A DNA stretch of 22,141 nucleotides, from positions 1 through 22,141 of the forward strand of contig USTH01000023.1 of NCBI GenBank assembly GCA_900557555.1, written 5' to 3'. Made by a program: the position numbers and the translations under genes. The stretch comes from an uncultured Prevotellaceae bacterium (GTDB lineage Bacteria > Bacteroidota > Bacteroidia > Bacteroidales > Bacteroidaceae). This document shows, piece after piece, positions 1 through 8,169 of the stretch (position 1 is its first letter; every line of letters starts with the position of its first letter). The notes beneath the pieces are model-generated. The model saw only the letters and a program-made list of their open reading frames with translations, ran no database searches and had not been told where the DNA came from.

Positions 1-360
1 GGGAAGTTCAGGAATGGCTGCCGTGGTGTCAGCGCTGTCTGTATCTCCGGCAGCCGAGCCGAACTTGTTGGTCAATAACAGTGCGATACATGTTATGGCC
101 AAGACTATGACTACTCCAATAAGTATGTATAGCATGGAGTTGTTGGGGGCCTTCTGTTGTTGAGGCCTATAGTCTTGTTTAGATGTCTGAGCCTGTTGTT
201 CAGCTGGCGTTGCGGTGGTCTCCGCAGACGTTTGCTGCACTGAAGGCTGTTCGTTGATGATTGCTTTAAGGGCATCGCTTGTGGGCAGGCCGCACTGTGG
301 GCAGTGGGCGGCGCGGTCAGAAAAAACTTTTCCGCATTCCGGGCATTTTATCAGTGACAT
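1..360 (-). CDS. Zinc-ribbon membrane protein, C-terminus outside window
   Basis: The reading frame is open from an ATG at 360 down to base 1, giving 120 residues with no stop, so the C-terminal part lies beyond the left edge. The N-terminus is a compact zinc ribbon with two CPxCG knuckles (C6/C9 and C20/C23), as in the zinc-ribbon domains of many bacterial membrane proteins. A Gln/Thr/Ala-rich, probably disordered linker follows at about 28-74. One strongly hydrophobic helix spans about 76-97, and an Asp/Ala/Thr-rich stretch comes after it. By the positive-inside rule the ribbon should be cytosolic and the missing part periplasmic. The gene is 164 bp downstream of the beta-helix lipoprotein on the same strand and could be cotranscribed with it. 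I cannot assign a function; the missing C-terminus would decide it. Confidence 0.85.
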   Translation of the reverse strand, partial: MSLIKCPECGKVFSDRAAHCPQCGLPTSDALKAIINEQPSVQQTSAETTATPAEQQAQTSKQDYRPQQQKAPNNSMLYILIGVVIVLAITCIALLLTNKFGSAAGDTDSADTTAAIPELP

Positions 361-524
361 GATAATATTTATTGTGTTTGCAGTGATTATATTTTAGATT
401 ACAGTGTGGTTATAGATTTCCGCAACACTTTGCCAAGCAGTAAGGACGTGTTTGGCTTTCAGTCTGGGTCTGTGGGCAAAATGCGGTGGCATAGGTCCTT
501 TTGTTTGTGATGCGGTCATGCTGA

Positions 525-2294
525 TCATCTCTTTTGAATGGCAATCCATTTGCCGAGCTCTTTATACTCTGGCAGCTTGTGTAATGTGGAGGTGTGTTTC
601 TCTGGTATTGTCAGCTTACCGTCTGTTATGCTCCATTGGTTGATATTCAGGAAAGAGTTCTCTTGTTGCAGATTTTGCATGATGTTTTCCACCTTAATGA
701 CGGATGCCTTTCCAAGCAATAGGTTTGTGCCGAGCATGCAGTTGGCATTCGCATTGCGTCCCTCGAAGCGTATGGGTGCGCTTATTATGTTGCCGTAAAT
801 TCTGTTGTTGATGTTCACGGTTGGGGTGTGGCTCTTCGGGTCTTTCTCTATTCCGAGAGTACGGCGAGAGTCTATGGCAAAGCTGTTGGCTATGTTTGTA
901 ACGATGTTGGAGTGTATTCTGAAGTTCAGTGCTCCGTCATCGCAGAAGATGCCGCGGTTGAGATAGGCTCCGTTATAGTTGTTTATGAAGTTGTAGCGCA
1001 CTTGCATGTTGTCGCACTGGGTGTACAGGTAGATGGCTCCGGAGTCCATGAGCGAATGGTTCTGCCATTGTTCCATGTAGGCATCTGTGTAGAAGAGGTA
1101 ATTGTGTTCCACGATGCCAGTGTTGACCATCTTTTTGGGACTGGCCCACCATGTGCCTACAGCGATACCGCCATATCCGTAATCCTTAAGAGTGTTGTGG
1201 GCGATGTAGATGTTCTTGCCTGCGGAGCGTATGCAGAAGGAGTTGTTGATGGCGAGCCCTATGTGGGTGAACGTGTTGTTTGTGATGCTGGTGTTGGCTG
1301 AGCATGTGGTATAGATGCCGTTGCGGTAGCAGTCCTGAAATTCGCATAGGCTGATGTTTGCGTTGTCTGTGGTGTCAATCTTGACAACATCGCTCTGGAT
1401 GGCCTTGAAATGACACCGTGAGAGTTTGAACGCCCCGAGGGTGTTGCTTGTCAGTTGCAGGAGTGCAGTCTTGCTGTTCTTGTTGCCAAGAAATGTAAGG
1501 CTGTCAATGTCTATTGAGGCCAGGGAACTGTTGGTGACATTCAGAAAACGTGTGACGGAGCAAAGGTGTATGCTGTCGACGCCGGGTGGAAGTGTAATGC
1601 GGTTGTTGCTGATGGTGACGAGAGGTTCTTCTGTCTGTGGCATGTTGCATAACCTAAAGCGTGGAATAGCCTTGCCGAAACCGTAGTCCAGATTAACAGA
1701 GTAGCAGTCGCGTGCCTTGTTGAAGCTAAGGTCGTTGGCCTTGAAGAAGATGTTGGAGTCTTTTATGTAGCTGACCTTGTAGGTGTTTGACTTAAACCAT
1801 TGTGTCAGGTTTATGTATATGTTCTTGCATTTGTCTGCTGGCATGTCTTGTGTGATGTCTGAGCAGGTCAGGCAGCATAGCTTTGTGCTTTCATCTGCAA
1901 CTTCTATCAGGTCGTCGGCCTGAAGCAGTTTGCCCCACACGGGCACGTCTCCGTGGTTCAGACTTACAAATCCGTGGTTGGTGTTGTAAACGCTCGCATA
2001 TAGCTGTCCGTTGACATAGTCCTTGCCTTTGCTGACAATGGTGGAGCCGTTGCCGTGTATGGAGATGCTTACGCCTGGCCATTGCTTTCGTGCGAGTGCG
2101 AGATGGTCTTCGTTGAAGTAGTAGGTTGATGGGGCAAACTCCACGACAATGTCCTTTGCTCCAGAAGCAACGGCGGAGTTGATTGATGAAGACAGGTTGT
2201 TGAAGTCGGTCTGGTTGCTGATGTTGATTACTTCTGAACATGAGATTGTCGGCAGAAGCAATACAAGCAACAGAAATTCAAGTGTTTTCTTCAT
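525..2294 (-). CDS. Right-handed parallel beta-helix lipoprotein
   Basis: This 589-residue protein begins with a lipoprotein signal peptide: MKK, a Leu-rich core, then a lipobox ending TIS-C at Cys19. It should therefore be lipidated and anchored in the outer membrane or periplasm. The mature part is rich in short beta-strand turns with Asn/Asp ladders (for example SNNRITLPPGVDSI, SITNNTF, IAHNTL, RIHSNIV), typical of parallel beta-helix proteins of the pectate-lyase/NosD type. Such proteins often bind or cleave polysaccharides. I cannot identify catalytic residues and no SusC/SusD partner is nearby, so enzyme activity is unproven. There are 16 cysteines including the lipid-anchor one, with a dense CCLTC cluster near residue 140, which is unusual for a surface protein. 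The ATG at 2294 directly precedes the signal peptide and lies about 20 bp downstream of a TACCTTTG promoter box. The protein fold is fairly secure; its role is unknown. Confidence 0.85.
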   Translation of the reverse strand: MKKTLEFLLLVLLLPTISCSEVINISNQTDFNNLSSSINSAVASGAKDIVVEFAPSTYYFNEDHLALARKQWPGVSISIHGNGSTIVSKGKDYVNGQLYASVYNTNHGFVSLNHGDVPVWGKLLQADDLIEVADESTKLCCLTCSDITQDMPADKCKNIYINLTQWFKSNTYKVSYIKDSNIFFKANDLSFNKARDCYSVNLDYGFGKAIPRFRLCNMPQTEEPLVTISNNRITLPPGVDSIHLCSVTRFLNVTNSSLASIDIDSLTFLGNKNSKTALLQLTSNTLGAFKLSRCHFKAIQSDVVKIDTTDNANISLCEFQDCYRNGIYTTCSANTSITNNTFTHIGLAINNSFCIRSAGKNIYIAHNTLKDYGYGGIAVGTWWASPKKMVNTGIVEHNYLFYTDAYMEQWQNHSLMDSGAIYLYTQCDNMQVRYNFINNYNGAYLNRGIFCDDGALNFRIHSNIVTNIANSFAIDSRRTLGIEKDPKSHTPTVNINNRIYGNIISAPIRFEGRNANANCMLGTNLLLGKASVIKVENIMQNLQQENSFLNINQWSITDGKLTIPEKHTSTLHKLPEYKELGKWIAIQKR

Positions 2295-2316
2295 GACAGG
2301 GAGATGTTTTGTGGTG

Positions 2317-2346
2317 CAAAGGTATTGATATTATATCAAGTGAAAG
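2317..2346 (-). promoter_or_regulatory. Bacteroidota-type promoter of the beta-helix gene
   Basis: On the minus strand, TACCTTTG at 2324-2317 fits the -7 consensus TAnnTTTG. TTTC at 2346-2343 sits 18 bp upstream and resembles the -33 TTTG element. The predicted transcript starts a few bases before the ATG at 2294, giving a short leader. Confidence 0.5.
2325..2339. promoter_or_regulatory. Palindrome in promoter spacer, possible operator
   Basis: TTGATAT-T-ATATCAA is a perfect 7+1+7 palindrome. It fills the spacer between the -33-like and -7 elements of the beta-helix gene and abuts the -7 box, a position where a bound repressor would block RNA polymerase. It is AT-rich, so chance is possible. 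No regulator gene is adjacent. Confidence 0.35.
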
Positions 2347-2431
2347 GAAAAATTAGGTTAAAAATGATGGCGCATGGCTTTAATCGTTATATATAAGGTG
2401 TCTGAATGGCACTTTTAGCTTATCAAAGGGC

Positions 2432-2460
2432 TTGTTAGTCGGTATATTTTATTAACTTTG
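2432..2460 (+). promoter_or_regulatory. Bacteroidota-type promoter of ileS
   Basis: TTG at 2432-2434 is followed after 18 bp by TAACTTTG at 2453-2460, which matches the Bacteroidota -33/-7 consensus (TTTG, about 19 bp, TAnnTTTG). Transcription would start near 2466. That leaves about 30 nt of leader before the ATG at 2498 but only about 8 nt before the alternative ATG at 2474. Confidence 0.65.
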
Positions 2461-2497
2461 CGCCCACGAAATAATGTATATTGGAAAGAAAGAATCT

Positions 2498-5400
2498 ATG
2501 AGCAAGAATAAGTTTGTCATACCCTCAAAATTGAATTTGTCTGACGTAAACAAGGAAATCCTGTCGCAATGGACAAGCGAGGATCTCTTTGGCAAAAGTC
2601 TTAAAGCTCGCGAAGGAGCGAGAGATTTCGTGTTTTTTGAGGGGCCTCCCTCTGCCAATGGCCATCCGGGCATTCATCATGTTCTGGCCCGCACAATAAA
2701 GGATACTGTGTGTCGATATAAGAGCATGAAGGGGTTCCATGTGGCTCGCAAGGCGGGGTGGGACACCCACGGACTGCCTGTGGAGCTTAGCGTGGAGAAG
2801 ACTCTTGGTATCTCAAAAGAAGACATAGGACACAAAATCAGTGTTGATGACTATAACAACCAGTGCCGTGCAGATGTTATGAAATACACTGCCGAATGGC
2901 GCAAGTTGAGCGAGGAGATGGGGTATTGGGTAGATTTGGACCATCCGTATATTACTTATGAAAACTCATACATAGAAAGCCTTTGGTGGTTGCTCAGCCA
3001 ACTCTACAACAAGGGGCTGCTTTATAAGGGATATACCATACAGCCATATAGCCCTGCCGCAGGCACGGGTCTGTCAAGCCATGAGCTTAATCAGCCTGGT
3101 TGCTATCGTGATGTGAAGGATACCACAGTAACGGGACTTTTTAAAATTGTTGATGCAGCACAAGAACTGAAGGAATGGGGAACTCCCATGTTTGCCGCAT
3201 GGACAACAACCCCGTGGACTCTGCCGTCAAACACCGCTTTGTGTGTGGGGCCGTCAATAGACTATGTTGCAGCCCAGACATTTAATCCGTATAATGGCGA
3301 AAGAATAACAATCTTGTTGGCCCAGGCCAGACTTAACAGCTATCTGCAGGGTGAAGAATTGCAGACGTTGGCCGAACTGGAGGCCCTTGACCTGAATGAG
3401 GTTGATGGCAGGAAACTGCCTTACCGTATTGTTGGCCACTACAAGGGCTCTGACCTTGTGGGCATGAGATATGAACAGTTGATGCCTTGGGTGAAGCCTT
3501 GCGAAAAGGTTTCTGACCTGTCTGCGGAGTATGTGGTGAAGTATGCCTCATCACACCCCGACCAGGTGTTTGCCTGCGGTCAGGACAAGTTTGTGGAGAT
3601 GTCGGATGAGGCGTTCCGAGTGATAGCTGGTGACTATGTGACCACAGAAGATGGTACAGGTATCGTGCACATTGCGCCGACCTTTGGTGCGGATGATGCC
3701 AAGGTGGCTAAGGCTGCGGGCATTCCTGCTCTTTACATGATTGACAAGGCCGGAGAAACGCGTCCGATGGTAGACCTTCAGGGTAAATACTATTTGGTAG
3801 AAGAGTTGGCCGAGCCTTTCGTAACCAAGTGCATGGATAGGGCGGCTTATGCTTGTCATGAGGGTGCGTATGTGAAGAATGCCTATAGTCCGGAATATAA
3901 TGTCGGGGGCAAATATGATGCCAAGGCAGCGGAGAAAGCCAAAGACCTCAATGTGGACATGACCATCGAGATGAAGGCTGCGGGACAGGCACTGCGCATT
4001 GAAAAGCATGTGCACAACTACCCTCACTGCTGGCGCACCGACAAACCGATACTCTATTATCCCCTTGACAGTTGGTTTATACGTTCTACCGCGGTTAAGG
4101 ATCGCATGATAGAATTAAACAAGACTATTCGTTGGAAACCAGAATCCACGGGTAGCGGACGCTTTGGCAAGTGGCTTGAAAATCTCAACGACTGGAATCT
4201 TTCTCGCTCTCGCTATTGGGGTACACCGTTGCCTATATGGCGCAACAGCGACACGCGTGAGGAAATTTGCATAGGCAGCATAGCTCAATTGTATGATGAG
4301 ATAGAAAAGAGTGTAGCTGCAGGGGTGATGAACAGCAACCCGCTTAAGGAAAAAGGGTTCGTTCCTGGTGATTATAGCGAAGAAAACTACCATAAGATAG
4401 ACATTCATCGCCCGTATGTGGACGATATCGTGTTGGTGAGTCCAAGCGGCAAGCCAATGAAACGCGAAACAGATCTTATTGATGTGTGGTTTGACTCGGG
4501 TGCAATGCCATACGCCCAGATACACTATCCTTTCGAAAATAAGGAAAAACTCGATGACCGCAAGTGTTATCCTGCCGACTTCATTGCCGAAGGCGTAGAC
4601 CAGACTCGTGGCTGGTTTTTCACCCTTCATGCCATTGCCGTCATGGTGTTTGACTCTGTAGCATACAAGGCGGTCATCTCCAACGGTTTGGTGCTTGACA
4701 AGAACGGCAACAAGATGTCCAAGCGTTTGGGCAATGCGGTAGACCCGTTTGAGGCTATCGCGAAGTATGGTTCCGACCCTCTACGCTGGTATATGATTAC
4801 CAACTCACAGCCGTGGGACAATCTCCGCTTTGATGAAAAGGGAGTGCAGGAAGTGGCTCGCTCGTTGTTCAGCAAACTGTTCCAGACCTATAGCTTCTTT
4901 GCCATGTATGCCAACGTGGACGGCTTTGATGGGTCGGAGACCCAAATTCCCGTGGCCGATCGTCAGAAGATTGACCAATGGGTGCTGTCGGCTCTCAATA
5001 CATTGATAAAGAAGGTTACGGACTGCTACGAGGACTACGACCTCACCACTGCAGGCCGCCTGATAGAGGATTTTGTAATCAACGACCTCTCTAACTGGTA
5101 TGTGCGCCTCAACCGTAAGCGTTTCTGGCAGAGCGGACTCGATACAGACAAACTCAGTGCCTACCAGAGCCTTTACGGCTGTCTGGAAACTGTGGCACGA
5201 CTGATGGCTCCGCTTGCGCCGTTCTATGCCGACAAACTTTATCGTGACCTCGCGGGTGCAGGTAACAGCGTGCATATGCAAGACTATCCGGTGGCAGACG
5301 AAACGTTGATAGACGACGAACTTGAAGCGCAGATGCAGAAAGCACAGAAGATAACCTCTATGGGGCTTTCGTTGCGCAAAAAAGAGAGCATCATCGTGCG

Positions 5401-6049
5401 CCAGCCATTGGAGTGCATTATGATTCCTGTGGGCAGTGAGGCCGAACGACATGCCATTGAGGAGATGAGCCCAATCATTACCAGTGAACTTAATATCAAA
5501 CAGATTAGGTTTGTGGCTGGCATCGAACTGGTCAAGACCGTCAAGTGTAATTTCCGTGTATTGGGCAAGAAACTGGGTAAGCTCATGGGGCCTGTGTCAA
5601 AACTTGTGGGCGCAATGACCCAAGAACAAATTGGCATGTTGGAGGAGCATGGCACGTATACTTTCGAGGTGGACGGCCTGCAGGTCTCTGTAGACCGAGA
5701 GGATGTGGAGATCTTCAACCAAGACATTCCTGGGTGGAGTGTGGCTAACGATGGTACATTGACGGTAGCTCTCGACCTTGATATTACCGAGGATTTGCGC
5801 CGCGAGGGTATGGCACGCGAGGTAGTCAAGCATATTCAGACCTACCGCAAGGATAATGGTTTTGAGATAACAGACCACATAAGGATAACTTTCAAGGACA
5901 ACTCCGAGATAAAGGATGCCGTAATGCAGTTTAAGGATTACATCTGCTCCCAGGTTTTGTGTGACAGTTTGGTTTGGAAAGAGAATCTGGAGGCAGATAA
6001 ACTGGACTTCGATGATTTTAGCGTTGATGTAAGAATAGAGAAATTATAA
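2498..6049 (+). CDS. ileS: Isoleucyl-tRNA synthetase, eukaryote-like type (IleRS2)
   Basis: This cytosolic class I synthetase charges tRNA-Ile with isoleucine. At 1,183 residues it has the length of the longer, eukaryote-like IleRS. The ATP-binding signature is in GPPSANGHPGIHH, where the usual HxGH reads G58-I-H-H61. The CP1 editing domain shows TTTPWTLPSN from T236 and HIAPTFGADD from H391, both typical of hydrolytic proofreading of Val-tRNA-Ile. The second ATP motif is KMSKR at 739-743. The anticodon-binding region and a long C-terminal extension follow. I prefer the ATG at 2498 because GGAAAGAAAG lies 5 nt before it and the promoter would leave almost no leader for the in-frame ATG at 2474, which would add eight residues. 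The gene heads a plus-strand run with the TraR/DksA gene 32 bp downstream. Known family biochemistry links type 2 enzymes to mupirocin resistance; resistance here is an inference. Confidence 0.97.
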   Translation: MSKNKFVIPSKLNLSDVNKEILSQWTSEDLFGKSLKAREGARDFVFFEGPPSANGHPGIHHVLARTIKDTVCRYKSMKGFHVARKAGWDTHGLPVELSVEKTLGISKEDIGHKISVDDYNNQCRADVMKYTAEWRKLSEEMGYWVDLDHPYITYENSYIESLWWLLSQLYNKGLLYKGYTIQPYSPAAGTGLSSHELNQPGCYRDVKDTTVTGLFKIVDAAQELKEWGTPMFAAWTTTPWTLPSNTALCVGPSIDYVAAQTFNPYNGERITILLAQARLNSYLQGEELQTLAELEALDLNEVDGRKLPYRIVGHYKGSDLVGMRYEQLMPWVKPCEKVSDLSAEYVVKYASSHPDQVFACGQDKFVEMSDEAFRVIAGDYVTTEDGTGIVHIAPTFGADDAKVAKAAGIPALYMIDKAGETRPMVDLQGKYYLVEELAEPFVTKCMDRAAYACHEGAYVKNAYSPEYNVGGKYDAKAAEKAKDLNVDMTIEMKAAGQALRIEKHVHNYPHCWRTDKPILYYPLDSWFIRSTAVKDRMIELNKTIRWKPESTGSGRFGKWLENLNDWNLSRSRYWGTPLPIWRNSDTREEICIGSIAQLYDEIEKSVAAGVMNSNPLKEKGFVPGDYSEENYHKIDIHRPYVDDIVLVSPSGKPMKRETDLIDVWFDSGAMPYAQIHYPFENKEKLDDRKCYPADFIAEGVDQTRGWFFTLHAIAVMVFDSVAYKAVISNGLVLDKNGNKMSKRLGNAVDPFEAIAKYGSDPLRWYMITNSQPWDNLRFDEKGVQEVARSLFSKLFQTYSFFAMYANVDGFDGSETQIPVADRQKIDQWVLSALNTLIKKVTDCYEDYDLTTAGRLIEDFVINDLSNWYVRLNRKRFWQSGLDTDKLSAYQSLYGCLETVARLMAPLAPFYADKLYRDLAGAGNSVHMQDYPVADETLIDDELEAQMQKAQKITSMGLSLRKKESIIVRQPLECIMIPVGSEAERHAIEEMSPIITSELNIKQIRFVAGIELVKTVKCNFRVLGKKLGKLMGPVSKLVGAMTQEQIGMLEEHGTYTFEVDGLQVSVDREDVEIFNQDIPGWSVANDGTLTVALDLDITEDLRREGMAREVVKHIQTYRKDNGFEITDHIRITFKDNSEIKDAVMQFKDYICSQVLCDSLVWKENLEADKLDFDDFSVDVRIEKL

Positions 6050-6081
6050 TCAGTAAACAGAACATTAACACTACTTGTATT

Positions 6082-6468
6082 ATGACAGAAAGAAAACGTT
6101 ATTCTGACGAAGAATTGATGGAGTTCAAAGACCTCATTCTTCAAAAAATGGAGGTGGCGCGCTCTGATTACGACCAGATTGTTGCAGCCCTGACTCATCG
6201 GGACAACAACTCGGTAGATGACACATCGCCCACCTATAAAGTAACAGAAGAAGGCAACGCCACACAAAGCAAGGAAGAACTAAACACTCTTGCTGCGCGC
6301 CAGAAGAAATTTATTGACAGCCTGCAAGGGGCGCTTGTTCGCATAGAAAACAAGACCTACGGAGTATGTCGTGTTACGGGCAAGCTGATTCCAAAGGAAC
6401 GCCTGCGTGCAGTGCCGCATGCCACATTGAGCATTGAGGCAAAGCAGATGAAGAACCGTAAAGATTAA
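6082..6468 (+). CDS. TraR/DksA-family protein with degenerate zinc finger
   Basis: This 128-residue protein has the DksA/TraR layout: an N-terminal charged helical hairpin (about 8-90) with an acidic turn near SVDDTSP (44-50), then a C-terminal zinc-finger-like segment beginning YGVCRVTGKLIPKERL. DksA-type proteins insert the coiled coil into the RNA polymerase secondary channel and alter initiation, often with ppGpp. The finger normally has four cysteines (CxxC ... CxxC). Here only C96 remains, with P112-H113 near where the second pair should be, so classical zinc binding is unlikely. The downstream LRAVPHATLSIEAKQ matches the end of the family well. It lies 32 bp after ileS and is probably cotranscribed with it. 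I infer an RNA-polymerase-binding regulator insensitive to zinc or thiol redox state; family membership is more certain than the mechanism. Confidence 0.88.
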   Translation: MTERKRYSDEELMEFKDLILQKMEVARSDYDQIVAALTHRDNNSVDDTSPTYKVTEEGNATQSKEELNTLAARQKKFIDSLQGALVRIENKTYGVCRVTGKLIPKERLRAVPHATLSIEAKQMKNRKD

Positions 6469-6498
6469 GGCGCTGCCAACTGTTACAAAACAAAAAAA

Positions 6499-6539
6499 GG
6501 CAGAACACGCCCATCATGTGTTTATAGACATGTTCTGCC
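6499..6539. terminator. Inverted repeat between traR-like gene and lspA
   Basis: GGCAGAACA (6499-6507) pairs perfectly with TGTTCTGCC (6531-6539) across a 23-nt loop. Seven A residues precede the left arm, so the classical U-tract lies on the minus strand. On the plus strand only a short GGGTTTTA follows. It may attenuate or end the upstream transcript, or be a processing hairpin. Confidence 0.4.
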
Positions 6540-6562
6540 AATGGGTTTTATAGACCAATATT

Positions 6563-7237
6563 ATGACAGATAATTTCCATTCCGATACAAAGCGCACCAG
6601 ACTCTTGCGCACGATGTCAGTGGCCATTGTGGTAGTCATACTGGCCATTGACCAGGGGATTAAACTCTGGGTTAAGACTGGCATGTGTCTTGGTGAAAGA
6701 ATAAAACTTGCAGACTGGGCGTATATTGCTTTCACTGAGAACAGAGGCATGGCTTTTGGTATGGACTTTGTCGGCACGCTAATGCTCTGCTGCTTCAGAA
6801 TCATCGCTGTCGGCGTTCTGGTGTGGCTTGTTCTAAGAATTACCAGAAGGCCCTTTGTAAAATGGGGCTTTGTGGCTCTTGTCTCCATGGTTTTGGCGGG
6901 AGCGGCTGGCAATATTGTAGACAACATATTCTATGGACTGATATTCGACGACTCTAACTTCTTTGAACCCGCACGTCTCGTTGCTTTGGGCAGTGGCACG
7001 GGCTCACTGCTTGAGGGCAGAGTGGTTGATATGTTCTATTTCCCATTCATTGACACGATTCTGCCCCAGTGGGTTCCAGTGTGGGGTGGTACCCATTTCA
7101 TATTCTTCAGTCCTATATTCAATTTCGCCGATGCATGTATAACCACAGGGGGAGTTTTGTTGGTGATTTGCTATCACAAGACGCTTAACCAATTGTTTTC
7201 GCACAAGTCGCCATTGGAAGACACAACAAAGGAATGA
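6563..7237 (+). CDS. lspA: Lipoprotein signal peptidase (signal peptidase II)
   Basis: LspA is the inner-membrane aspartyl protease that cuts the signal peptide of diacylglyceryl-modified prolipoproteins just before the lipidated cysteine. Hydrophobic helices are visible at about 18-38, 68-92 and 100-125 and near the C-terminus. Family motifs appear in order: AIDQGIKLWVK, the TENRGMAFG loop, AGAAGNIVDN, GRVVDMFYFP and FNFADACITTGG. The last two contain the catalytic aspartates, D156 and D190. The usual arginine of the GNxxDR motif is Asn here. At 224 residues it is longer than the roughly 160 of Proteobacteria; the extra length is mainly loops between GNIVDN and the C-terminal helix (about 125-150 and 160-180). 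Its stop overlaps the start of the DUF4296 lipoprotein gene by four bases (ATGA), so the two are translationally coupled. Confidence 0.97.
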   Translation: MTDNFHSDTKRTRLLRTMSVAIVVVILAIDQGIKLWVKTGMCLGERIKLADWAYIAFTENRGMAFGMDFVGTLMLCCFRIIAVGVLVWLVLRITRRPFVKWGFVALVSMVLAGAAGNIVDNIFYGLIFDDSNFFEPARLVALGSGTGSLLEGRVVDMFYFPFIDTILPQWVPVWGGTHFIFFSPIFNFADACITTGGVLLVICYHKTLNQLFSHKSPLEDTTKE

Positions 7238-8169
7238 AAAATCTGCTTGCTCTTTTTCTGGTTTTACTGGCGGTTGGGTGTAAGGTCAGCAAACCTAAAG
7301 GCATAATCGACGAAGCCGTTATGGAAGAGATACTCTATGAGTACCACTTGGCACAGGCTGTTGCGTCGGGTGCTGACAGCACTAACGTCAAGAGGCGTGC
7401 CTACGTGTTGGCATGCTTCAGGAAAAACGGTGTAAGCGAGGCCCAATTCGACAGTTCCATGGTATGGTATTGTCAGCATATGGAGTATTTGCAGAAGATA
7501 TACCAACGCATTGACGCGCGCTATCGTTCTGAATTGGCTTCGTTGGGTGCTGCCACCAATGATGTTAATCGTTATTCTACGCTTTCTACCACTGGTGACA
7601 CTGCTAACGTGTGGAATGCCCATTCGTTTTATTTGCTTAGTGGCAACGGTTTCAACAATCGCATGTCGTTTGAAGTTGAGGCCGACACCTCCTATAGGGC
7701 AGGTGACAGTTTTATGCTGAATTTCCGCGCGGAGTTTCTACAACGAGAAGGTCAGCGCCATGGCATTGCTGTTATGGCGGTGCAATATGACAACGACTCT
7801 GTTGCCTATGTGATGCGCCATTTTTATGGTAGTGGAGACAACTCATTGTCGTTGCCATCTGTTTCGCACGCCCCAAAACGTGTTTATGGCTATGTCTATA
7901 TGCTCAGCGAGTGGAATGCCAGTCCAAGACTGCTGTTCTTGTTCCAGTCCTCGTTAGTGCGTATGCACCGACTCCCTCAACAGAATGCCCCCGCTTCTGA
8001 GAACGCAGTAAAACCAGACAGCACAGGCAATGATATGTCAGACTCAAATTCCTCGCAACGCAACTCCAGTTCCGCAGATGTTTATTCTAAAATAGGTAAT
8101 GGGGGTGCTGTATCTGTTTCTCCAGAACAGATGCATTCCCGTCCAATGCCAAGAAAAATGTCAAAGTGA
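7234..8169 (+). CDS. DUF4296 domain lipoprotein
   Basis: This 311-residue lipoprotein has a short signal peptide, MKNLLALFLVLLAVGC, with lipobox AVG-C at Cys16. The mature N-terminal part (about 22-105; IIDEAVMEEILYEYHLAQA onward) is helical and matches what I know of DUF4296, a Bacteroidota family often found next to lspA. A beta-rich region follows (about 130-245). The last 65 residues are rich in Ser, Asn, Gln and Pro and look disordered. Several D(S/T)(A/V/T)-type motifs (DST, DTA, DSV) fit the general O-glycosylation signal of Bacteroides exported proteins. The start codon overlaps the lspA stop, so the protein and the peptidase that would mature it are made together. The function of the family is unknown to me; a role in lipoprotein handling is only suggested by the neighbourhood. 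Confidence 0.88.
   Translation: MKNLLALFLVLLAVGCKVSKPKGIIDEAVMEEILYEYHLAQAVASGADSTNVKRRAYVLACFRKNGVSEAQFDSSMVWYCQHMEYLQKIYQRIDARYRSELASLGAATNDVNRYSTLSTTGDTANVWNAHSFYLLSGNGFNNRMSFEVEADTSYRAGDSFMLNFRAEFLQREGQRHGIAVMAVQYDNDSVAYVMRHFYGSGDNSLSLPSVSHAPKRVYGYVYMLSEWNASPRLLFLFQSSLVRMHRLPQQNAPASENAVKPDSTGNDMSDSNSSQRNSSSADVYSKIGNGGAVSVSPEQMHSRPMPRKMSK

Noticed and set aside
828..1301. 157-codon plus-strand frame within the beta-helix gene
   Set aside because: It is the antisense shadow of a well-supported gene; the Val/Gly-rich translation shows no family features.
2474..2497. Earlier in-frame ATG that would lengthen IleRS by eight residues
   Set aside because: The predicted promoter leaves almost no leader for it, and a purine-rich ribosome site sits at the right distance from the ATG at 2498.
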